Positions 49,101 to 61,100 of a DNA stretch of 64,000 nt are shown one piece after another. The DNA is from Choristoneura fumiferana (lineage: Eukaryota > Arthropoda > Insecta > Lepidoptera > Tortricidae), in NCBI RefSeq assembly GCF_025370935.1, contig NC_133486.1:9760133-9824132 (forward strand), given 5' to 3'. Below the pieces are notes generated by a model, which was given only the letters and a program-made list of their open reading frames with translations, had not been told where the DNA came from and did no database searches. Position 1 is the stretch's first letter. The number at the start of each line of letters is the position of its first letter. Made by a program: the position numbers and the translations under genes.

Positions 49101-52100
49101 TTTTATTAAGACATTTTAAACTAAGAGTGGCAAAAAAGCACCGATTACTTCCCTGACAATTTGATGACTTGCCAAAATTATAAAAAAGCAAGCGAAAGTG
49201 CAACCGTATGAAATAACGTGCCGTCATTCACCTTTCTTGTTATTTAGAGGTACTTTCGAATTGAACAAATGGTTTAATTATTAAACCATTCAGGTATAAG
49301 TTGCATTTACTTTGGCGATGACGGGAATTATAAACCTTTATGATTGGTGAAAATCGGTCACGTTACGGCATTTTATTGGCGCTTTTTTTACCGCCAATGA
49401 GGGATGGACAGTGCGAACGTTAAGAGTCACTCATATTGAGTGGTTTTTATTAAAAAAATACAGTTCTCTTGCTTTTATTGTCATTCTATCTGTCTGTACC
49501 AAATTTCGTCGTACTGTTAACCAGAAGTGAGTGAAATTTGCCTTGGGAGATATGAAAACAAGTTGCTTTTACACGAATTTTGAATGTTAAATCCGTTTGT
49601 TTTTTTTATAACAATTCCGAATGCAGGAAATTAAAAAAATATATCACTACCGTTGTATACTTTGTCATATATTCTTCAAACTTTATGTAATTTGATACAT
49701 GCCATTTTAATTATTGTAACTATGTGGTATTGTTTTTAGGGGCCTCACGAACATGATGAACGAACGAGGCAGCCTCAACATGTACCAAAGCGGCGAGTCA
49801 CTAATGAGAATGTCACCCCCAAGTCTCGTGTCTTCCCTCATGATGGAGAGCTCCGGGAACTTCAACCCTGAGTCATTAGACAGTAGGAAATCTTTGCCTC
49901 CGCAGAGAGATTCAGATACATTACGTGAGAACTCTTATACTTTCTTAATATTAAATGTAGTAAAGTTCTAGGTACTTTTGTTTTCAAAACATGGTCGAGT
50001 CGAGTTTATCGCTGGCTTTTTCTCAGCGGATGTTTTTGCGAACCGGTGGTAGTAGAATGTTGGTTTTTTTAAAATGTCGGTTACAATTCACCACGATTAC
50101 TTTTTTAACATTAAATAAAAAAATCCGCAGTAGTCTATTGATTTAACCGACCGGGATCTCAAGCAGGTTCGCACCTCTTGAGGTTTTCTGGATTTATGCG
50201 AAAAATTATATTTGAAACTTACCACTGCGTTTTCGTTGAAATAAAAACGTGGTGAGGAAACGTTCGGACATGGACGAAGCAATTTAATGGTGTGTGTGAA
50301 GTTCCCAATCCGCACCATGTTCGTGTAGGAACTACAACAAGCCTTCATATTCTCAGGAAGCCTATGTCTAGCAGTTGGGCACACTTAGGATGGAAAGGAC
50401 GATAATGGTATTCAGTTTAAAGTTTCTTCATGAATGTGTTACAGGGGTTCCAGTGTCCGGCCGTGAAAGCATAGACCCAATGATGACAAGCATGACCCTG
50501 AGCATACTAGAAGAAAAGGACATGAGTACCAGTTTCCTCTCGCAAACAACGTACCCTGACAACGACAGTCTCATGGACTCCCTCCCTCCTAGCCTCGTCA
50601 GCTCAGTCAACTCCTCCTTCGTCGTCTCCAACACCTCAAAAGCCAGAGAAAGCACAGACTCGAACATCTTCAGTTCTGCCACTTTCACTCATCTAGACCA
50701 ATCCGAAAAGCTACTATCAGCAAGACCGAGGCACCAACCCTTCAACCACCTCCCCAAACGCGATTCCGGCATCAAAAATTCCGAAAGCTATACTAAATCG
50801 AGAGAAGAAGCCTGCCAAATCGACCCTGGCAAAATTCTAGTAGAAAATGGAGACAAGAACACATTGAAAACACTCAAAACAGAGATGTCAGAAACAGTCA
50901 CATTACATTATTCTAACATGAAATTCAGGAGAGATGAAAAGGAAAACTTGAATTCTACTTTTGAGAAAGACAACGCGTTTTACAAGGATATGAACATGCC
51001 ACGAACTCCTGATTTGGGTCGGAACAGTTTGAACGTGACCATGGATAAACAGGAATTGAATGAGATTATACAAGCCAGACAGAAGCTCTCTTTAGCTAGG
51101 AAGGCTTTACCTGAGCCTGAAAAACTGCCTAATCAAGTAGAGACAGTGAAAACTATACAGCTCCCTAATCAGACTATAACGGTGCCCCGGCAGAGTATGG
51201 AGAATGCTTCAGAGTTGTTGTCTAGAAGAAGAATGAACGTGAATAGTTCGGACAAAGAGGAGCCGACTAGAGATACTCCAAAGAGGTATTCTACGTTTAA
51301 GGTCTCGCCACGGGCTAGCTCGTTGGATGCTACTGTGGTATATCCCAAAAAAGATGAGAATGCTCTGATAGATATCAATTTGGCGACAACAAATCTTATT
51401 GAATCTGGAGAGAGGACGCTGCGGGAGGTAAGTCGACAATATTACAAGCTTTTTTTTCACCTCGTATATTTACTTGTTTGACTCAAATCGTAAACAAATA
51501 TCATGAAACACTTCGCAGTGTCAAGTTGACACCAATTGACCTAGTCCCAAAGCAAGCAAAGCTGTGTTCGGGGAATCTTGCAAGTTAATTTTCGATCCAC
51601 TTCCAGTGGTCAAATTGACTTGAAATTTGGTATACATAATAATATGACGGTGGTGACATGCAACAGCAAAAAATTAAGTCGGCCAAGGTGATTTGACATT
51701 TTAAGGTGCGACCAAACAGCTGCTTAAAAAACGGTGACGGCACGGAATCGCAAATTTCACCTGTATAGGTTGTCTCTGGGTTGAGTTGATGGTGATGATG
51801 ATGATGATGAAATGTTTCAGGGGTGGGGTTCGCAGGAGCGCGCGATGGTGTGTTCGAGTGAGAGCACGGACACTGGCACGTTTAGCTCGTCGAGTCCGCC
51901 CGAGAGCGTTCCCGACACTGTTGACCCTAGTAAGTCATACATAACTACACATTTATTCATACGAGCTCTGGAAGACTGGAACCTTCATGGGTCATGTGTA
52001 CAGTCGAGAAAACTAAATCACGTACAGTCGAAACATTTAATTTCTGACCCGCCGTAGAAGTTCTCACTGTAAGTGTTATAATGAATTCCCTTGTCAAGCA

Positions 52101-55100
52101 ATGCGACTTCATCATAACTTTTTTATTCTGACTTTTTTCTACGAAAAGGTTCTACAGTGGGTCACGATTCAGTTGGTTTGATGGTACTAGGCTGGAACCT
52201 TTGTTCTATTAATGTCAAGTTGACATCCCATACATTTACCAAAAAAAACATAGAAAGATAGAAGAAAGAAAATACATTTATTCGTGACATTGACTTACAG
52301 TAGGTACTGACAATTACAAAAACGACAGACAGATGGGGAAAACTGTGTCACGAAACGGACCCACCTCAGCATAATGCCGGCTCGAGAGCCAGCGCTAGTC
52401 TTCCGGTGGGACCTTGAGGCCGTCATTGCGCGCTAAAAAATATTGACAAATAAAACATTGACATAGCTAAATTAACTACGAAAAGGTTCCACCCTGGTAC
52501 GTGATTCAGTTTCGTCGACTGTACCCGGCGGAGAGTAATTTTGGGGAGGGTCACAATCATCAAATCTTGCAAGGGCCATCTATTTAGCCTCCCCCCCCCC
52601 TTCCTACACCTGCAATTATTTTGTTCCTGTGTCACAAACCTCCTGACCTCCTCCCCCCCCTTATAAACTGGCTTGTTCGTATCCACCCTAAGCTTATTTT
52701 TTTATTTCAGCATACAAACACCAAAGCCCCCAACCTTCCACTATCATTCCAGGATCACAAACGTCCTCCACACCCCTCGTGACCTTCCACAGGGGTACCA
52801 AAGACCTTCTCAACATCCACGCGACCATATCGCCCATATACGATATGGTGGGAGACAAGTCTTACACCGTCGCCAAAGCCCCCAGTGCCAACTCCTCGAT
52901 GGACAGGACGTATGATATGAACGCTACAGTCATCAATAGTGCGACTATGGTCAAGAAGTCGGCGAAAAGGGACATTTTAGGAGGGAAAGTCAGCCCCGAG
53001 AAGAAGATGTTTGGGCCTAGTTTACCTGTCAAATCTATAAGCACAGGTGAGTTTTAATTTAACCCTTTATATGACTTAGCACTGATCAGCGTTACTTCTA
53101 TTGTATGCCAAAGCTAATAGCGAAATTCAATAAAATGTTGCTCTTGTCACTTTGGCACCGATCCAATGATCATCGTAAGGTCAAGGGTGAACAAAGTAGA
53201 TCTTACTAATACTAATTTTACGAGTATAAACGCGAAAGTTTGAATGGATGGATTTTTGGATGTTTGTTACTCTTTCACGCAAAAACTACTGAACGAATTT
53301 GCTTGAAATTTGGCACACAGGTAATATATACCTAATACCTACCCTCGATTAACATATAGGCTACTTTTTATCCCGAAATAATGTATGGTTCCCGTGGGAT
53401 CAAAAAAGTTTTAAACTACATACTAATTTTGCGCGAGCAAAGCCGCGGGCAAAAGCTGGTTGTTTATAGTTGTTAAATTTATTTTCTAGGGTCATACGGA
53501 ATGATGGCACCTCCAGTGGCTGTCGCGAGGAAAACTGGTCTTCCGACTTCCAAACTGAGGCAGTACAGCTCACATAAAGAGCTTAGCAGGATACCAGGTA
53601 CCTCATTCATAATTATGTATGTATGTATGTAAACTCTTTATTGCACATAAAAATAAAAATACAAATACACAGAGAGGAGAACAAATTATAATTATAATTA
53701 CGTTATTAATCTGTCATCTCCCAGGATAACAGGATCAAAGGAATTTAGGCACAAATTTGTGCCTCTGGGAGAGGACAGGTTAATCAATAGTTTACTGTTG
53801 AAATTTGTAATGGTAAGGAAAATTAGATTGATAATCTTATTGCATTGTCTGTAAGTGGGCCAATCAACTATTTTACCGACACTTTGGGCGTCTCATGCGT
53901 TACCAAAATTGTCTCTGGCGCTACCAAAAAATCGTACTTCCAACAAGATATTTCACGGTTTAATAGGTCGAACTTACGTAGAATGACATGTATTCACGTA
54001 CACCATCTATTAAATTACATAAAAAACATGTTTACTTACAAAAAACTGCAATTGTTTGAAAAATGTCGCGGACAGATTAGTGTCGGTAAAAAAGTTGATT
54101 GGCCCAAATATCGGTGAATTGGACACGATTTTTTCTTTTGTCACCCCTGTTTCACCATCCATTGATTAAATTTATTCGACGGATAAATGTGATGCCGTCT
54201 CTGATTGTTTTATTCGAATATACGATGACGGCAGCACATCTATCAGTCAGTTAAAATTAATCAATAGGTGGTGAAACAGCAGCCCCATCAAATAAAAGAT
54301 GACAAAAATGAAGCTGATGCTAAAAAGTGGCGCACGGCGTGACGTCACGCGGAACTTAAACTGGCTGTATCTCCATATTTTTTTGTTTAATTGACATAAG
54401 CAAAAATATGTGTCCTGTATTTTTGATCATCTAACTGGTGAACAAAAATATATATTTTTTTTACTCTTTTAAGACACATGAATAGTGAAATATTGTCTGG
54501 CTTAAGGCTACAGCTACACTGAGGCGGAGAGGACACGTGTAGGATCGACCAATCATATTAGTTGAAATCCACATCTTGGAGACGAGATGTAATTATAATT
54601 TCGAGGTCGATCCCTACACGTCTTCTCTCCGCTCCGGTCGTCTCCGCCTCAGTGGAGCCGCAGCCTTATATTTTTTCATCTGTTACAGGTAATACTAATG
54701 TGCCTCGCGCGTTGCCGCTCCGCGCGAGCAATATGGCGCGCCGCGGCGTCTACGCGTCGAATCCCGCGCTGAGCCCCACTCAGCCCGCGCCGCCCATACG
54801 CAGAGATTCATACACGCTGGATGACGCACAGGTAAGACTGGCTTTAAAAAATTAGTCTTTTTTGAACATGAAACTACCGTGAGACTCATTCATATTAAAT
54901 ATATTGACCCGGATAACTCACGTCTTAAATCGAGTTTAGCCCGACATGTTTCGGGCTAATCCGTAGCCCTTCCTCTTCGGAGCAACGCGACTGCGGCTGC
55001 TGCAACACGCGCACTGCGCGCCGCCGCTCTGCTCGCGCGACTACCCGACGAAACTGACACTGGCACACAACTACCCGCGTTTTCATCATCATTTTCATTA

Positions 55101-58100
55101 TAACTGTCAAATGTAGTGTAGCACACAACACTAACAACATCGCTCTGTAAAGTTACATGTCAGGCTAAACTCGATTTAAGACGCGAGTTATCCGGGTCAA
55201 TATATTAACTTTTTGAAGTCACTTAATCTAGAATACATTTGAAAAATCTAGAAGATAAAGTATGGGAGTCAGGGGTCGAACCTGGATCTTCGTTAATCCG
55301 GTGCGTGTGCTGTATGTACCCCTACACACAAGCTTTTTTTTTTTTTCAAATTACTATTTATATAATTTGCGAACTATTTGTCGTCAAACGCCATCTACAT
55401 GAAAAAACGCGGTGTGCAAAGGCCCTCAAAGCAAAAGATTCGTTACAACAGTCAGTTATGTAATCAGTAAATCGCCTCTAAGGTTAAATAATATTTATCT
55501 AGCAAAAATATCAACAGGATTTGGAGCTGTCCCGGCCGAAAGCGGCGGTTTTACCCACAGCGCCGCCCGCGCTGGTCCGGCAAGGCACGGAAACGATCAA
55601 GCGGGACCGGCCCCAGAGCCAGCTGGTGGCGCCAAGAGATGTACGTATAATAACATTGCCCATAACACATAGCCGATCTTTGCAGAGAACGTTCTTTTGC
55701 AAACAGCACAGGTTAGAGTACCATTGACATAATTGCAATACGCACTCAAAACACTGTAGCCGAAAACGGCTAGGTATTATTATTATTACATAACACAGCG
55801 AAACTATTAGGGCATTTTTTTGGGAGTTTATGGCTTGGTAACCAGACCTTTAAACCAGTTAGAACCTGTAATAGGGTATTTGACATCAAAATATGGGTCG
55901 ATCAACTTTTTCTTGTATCGTGTTGCCATGGCTATGTCCCCTGAACAACTGTTTAAAACCATGACTTAAAATTCATCGAGCGCACATTTTTGTCGCAGTT
56001 ACAAGCCCATTTTTACAAGCTTTTATTTAGTTTCACCTGTCCCGTTGTCTGTCTGTCTATCTGTAATCAAATCATGCAAAAGTTAAAGTCGACCAACTTC
56101 CAGTAGTTGGATTCCAAGTCCAAGTACAAGTCGGATATATGCACCGTATCCATAAAAATCCAGTATCTAATTATAACCAAAATGTTTGCAGTGTGGGGTC
56201 GTTTTATGTTATTTGTTGTTGTAGCGGCATAAAAACACACATTACATATTAAAATCAGCTATCTATTATTTTTATTGAGATACAGCCCTGTGCGGATGTG
56301 ACAGACAGACAGACGAACATTGTGGCGACATTAATAAGGCTCCGTTGGACACTCTTCGGGTACGGAACCCTAAAAACTATTTAATTTCCACTGGGGAAAT
56401 CAGATTTAAGTGTCAGTTAACTGTGAAATAAATAAAAAGTAAGTTGTCTAATATTATGACATCACAGATCAATATTACCATACAAAATCAAAGGGAGAAA
56501 CACGTTTTCACTACTCACAAAACTATGTCAATTGATTGTTGATGTCAAATAGTCTGTGAAGGTACTTCAGTTATATGTATTTTTAAATATGGCTCCTAGC
56601 CTAACTTAACTTACGAGCCTTCTACCCTATTTATTAAAAATAAAACTATCATAAAATAATGAACTAAAAGAATTTATTTATTCACCCGCGACCTTATGTC
56701 AAAAGTAAGTTAAGGTCGCGGGTGAGCAAAGAAATTGTTTTAGTTCATTGAAATGGGCCTCCGCAAAGTAACGCCTGAATCGCCTGATTCAAAAAATTAT
56801 TTAAAACTATCATAATCATAAAAAATGCTAATCCTCATGTGTGTTACATAGGTTTTGGGTCCAGCAAGTCCATTATCTAATAAATGAAGTTTTCATGTGT
56901 CAATGTATCATAATAAATTAATACATGTTTGTGTCTAACTTCATTGTCTCTTTGTAATGTATGTACAATCAGTTACCATGATCATAGAAAATAATGAACA
57001 ATACTAGCGCACTAGAATATCCTATCCTATCAGAAAATACGTGTTTGGAATGTCTTAACAATTTGGATCGAGGTCTATTAATTTAAAAATGGTAGCCTCA
57101 TAACTCTTCGCGTAGTTTAAAAAGTACAAACCAATGGTTTCTGTGACAGACTTGTTGTTGATGGTGGTTTAATCGTGAGGTCCGCTCGACATTTTTGACA
57201 TTTGTGTCACGTTTGTGATTGGTTGAATAACTAAATTAGTCAATCACAAGACGTAACGTCAAACGAACTTCTCGTTACTAACGCCATCTAGTGATTGATA
57301 TGTCACTTGTCATGAAACCCTCATTGTGAGAATAACTGCCGAGTGTACTATGTGGAGTACAAATTGTTCATTGTATAAATCAAGGCTGTGTTTCAACCAG
57401 AAATGTCCGAAGATTAGGGTGGAGCGAATTTTTTTTTTGGATTTTGAATGCTGAAAAGTGCTAAAAAGTTGCGATTTGTTCAAAGGTTTATGAGAAAAAT
57501 AAAAATATTCAAACCTACTTTGAGCCCTCTACTGTAATTCAAAGATTAAAAAAAAACTGGTATGTCAAATTTCGTAAAATATTGTGTTTTTACCTAAAAT
57601 TATGTTGTCATCTTATTCAAATACCTTAGTTTAAATAAAACGCCTTTGTAACGCACCAAACGCGCCTTTGTACCAAAATTATAAATTAAATAGACTGCCA
57701 AAACTACCAATACCACCAATTTTCGTTTAAGTATGCTTATGTGACTTGTAACACGAAACTGTATGTATTGATACACATACGTAAACACTTTTGAGCCTAA
57801 AAAATACAAGAATTAAAATCTTCGAGGTAAGGTAGAGGGCTAAAACATATGTCGAAAAAATAATATAGAAATATTTATGTAAGAAACTAGTCCATATGCA
57901 AGTTTTTAGAGGTATTCGAGAGCGATCAAACAACTTTTTTTTTCTCCATACATAGACGCTCCACCCTAGCGACGGTGTTGCGAGAAATGTGTTTTTACCC
58001 GACTGCCCGAAGGACGGTTATGTTTTTCATGAACCAATAGGAACGCTTCATTTACCTAGCCTCGCTCCGCTCGGCTGTTTCCACCAGAGCGGTGTTGCTC

Positions 58101-61100
58101 GAGAATAGGTAAATGAAGCGTTCCTATTGGTTCGTGAAAAACAGTCCTCGCAACACATCCTCTCACATCTCTGGTGTAAACGCGGCCCAAGAACTGAGAT
58201 AATCAGAGAGCGGAATTTTCTTTGCATTTTTTGACCTGTCAAAGTGACTTCTCACTTATCGACTTCCGGTATACATACATATATCTATACCCAACATAGG
58301 TACTAAAGAAGATTAAAAGTAGAGATAAACAACAGGCGACCTAAAGTTAAAGAGCGATTTCTTCCAATTAACTTTCCAACAGTTGAAAAATCTGAAATAG
58401 ACATATGCAATGAACAATGAATGGATAACAATTTCTAATTTAATAATTTCAGTTTTTTTTTTTTCAATTTTTATTGTTGACATTCTTCTGTTGTAATGTT
58501 AACAATTGTTCCATTAATGTCACTATAAAAGAAAAAGATGTTTTTTTTTCATATTTTCCAGTTCAAGAAGTCTTTTAGTCAAATACCTATCCATTTGTAT
58601 GCGGAAAAAGAACGCACTACATAACATGATATGATAAGTTTACGACAATCTAATTTAAAGTCTAATATATCGAAATCATTTAGGTAGAGTCGACAAGTGA
58701 GAAGTCACTATGACAGGTTAAAAATGCCATGAAAATTCCCCACTGGAGATATTTTTCAAAATCACAAAACTTGGAATTTTCGCCTCGGACTATGAGAGTA
58801 GAAATCATTAGTAAAAAATCGCAGTATTGTTTGTTATGACGCTACTCGTTTATTAACAAACTGTGCCTAACCCATGTTTGTGACGTCAGCTGCGAGCGAG
58901 CGGCATCAGCGTGCCAGTGTCTATGCGCAACAATCACGCGCCGGTAAGTTCCGTGATCTATGCTTGCTTAAGCTTTGGTTTCCTAGAAACAGCGGTGCCG
59001 TCATATAGCGGCCGTAATTGATACCGCTCCTCCTCCTCGGAACGGTGCCATTTTGTTTACATAGACAACGTTCTATTGACGTCATTCACCGCTTATTACG
59101 GTCGCTATAATGACTATACGGTTCGACCACTTAAATCATCTCATTCCAACATTTACATCGGAACACGGTGCCTGTCCTTGTACCGGTCACCTGGGCAAGT
59201 TATTTGTGAGGATGAAGTTTATATAAAGCCTCTTATTAAGTCGAAGCGATAAATAAAATGCTTTGCGGTACACTTACTAAATGTAGGTGCACTTGAAGGG
59301 ATCTCTTCCAGTTAACCTTTGAACGACTGACAGGACATCAGAAACAAGAGAAGCACAAGAGCACTACAAAGTCAAAATATCTTTATTAAATTAAGGCTAT
59401 AAACAAGCACTTAGTTATGAACGTCAGAAAAAACTACCACCGTTTCGGAAAAACCTCTGTTGAGAAGAATCCGGCAAGAAACTCAAAAATAAAAGATAAA
59501 AGGATCGATAATTTTATATTTACCCAAACAGTGCATTAAAAATACAAACATAGGGACCCTATACGTACATCCCTGTAATTCCATTCCTTTTTAGGGTTCG
59601 ATAGCCAAAATGGCAAAAACGGAATTCTTATAGTATCGCCATGTCTGTCTGTCCGTCCGCGGCTTTGCTCAGATCTCTGAGCTAAAAAGCTGTATTATGT
59701 AATTTTATATTTTTAATTTACTTTGTTATGTTAGCTTTCATAGTCAAGATAATTTGTACATTTTGTTTTGAAAAAATGACTTTCTTGCTGCGCATTCTTC
59801 TTCATTCCGAAAGCGCTGGTAGTACAGTCGAATGCAACAATGTATATGCAGCCATAGCGTGAAAATATGTACATCGACCTTATGTTTGGGGGCATAAAGG
59901 TGTATAGATATTTTTGACGTCTTGGTAACGTATATATATTAATGCTTTTAACCGTACAAAAAAGTAACACGTTCTGGTATTTAGTACAAAAAGTAACACG
60001 TTAAAGTAAGATGTAAGTAATGTGTTATATTATAGGGCAAGAGCTAAAATCGATCGCACGAGCGACCGTGTAAATCCATAAGACTCAAAATGTAATACGT
60101 CACTACTTTGAAAAAATCTCGTATCTAAAATCAATATGTCAACAAAATTAAACCTTAATGTAATGTCTATAAAGTTCACTTAGAAAAATTATCTATTTTG
60201 AGCTACGAGTTTTTTTTTAAAGTAGTGACTAATAAATAGTTTTCAGTTCACCATTTAACATACTGTTATATCCTATTCAAAACCTTATGACTTATTGGAT
60301 AGTTTATTAAAAAAGATTGGCGAAAGTCTTGCCCTATACTTCTTTTCTTTAGCATTACAAAAAGGGTAAACAATCTTGAACATTTTTTTTATTGAAAAAC
60401 TTAAAAAAAAACAGTAACTATTACTTATGTATGATACCAAAAGCATGTCAATGATCATATGTCCTTGCTAATTGTTACTATTTGCTGTGACTTATTTTTC
60501 AAAAGTGTTTTTCAATAAAAGGACACGTCAAAATCGTTTACCTTCTTTCTAATGCTAAAAAAAAAGAAATATATAAGGGGTCAGGGGAGCCATTGCGGTC
60601 TGTTTACAGAAAAAACATTTTGGTGTTTGATTTTGATTAGGTACACACTAATATTGAGTAGTAACGTTTATTGTGTGTGACAGCCACCGACGACGCGGCC
60701 GTATTCGGTAGCGGGGGCCTCCCAGCTTCGTGTGGCGCGACCAGCGTCAGGCCCTACACTAAAGCCGACGCCAGGTAATAATTGGAACCCAATGAGGGCT
60801 ATCGCGTATAAATTCACCACTAGAGGCGCTAGTGTAGCGTGAGGTCTCCGAAATGTCAAATCTCATAGTTTTTGGGTGAGCAACGCGGGTTTATTTATAA
60901 TTAGAATAATTTTGTGAATATTTTGTAATACCTGAAATTAATTATGACAAATATGCGTTCCGGGGCAATTAATGTATATGTTTTGAGACAATTTTGTCTT
61001 TCGGAATCCTTTGTCCTCCCTTTTTTCCGAACAAAACGGGAACTATGCAACACTGTGGCATGCTCGATATTTTTATGGTTTTAAGGTGTATTAAATATGA

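Noticed and set aside
51790..51812. ATG trinucleotide run before exon 7 as a regulatory element
   Set aside because: A simple microsatellite. No evidence beyond its position near the acceptor.
55255..55320. tRNA-like T-arm ('ggttcgacccctgac') on the minus strand
   Set aside because: No matching D-arm, anticodon stem or acceptor stem can be formed nearby. At most it is a tRNA-derived SINE scrap.
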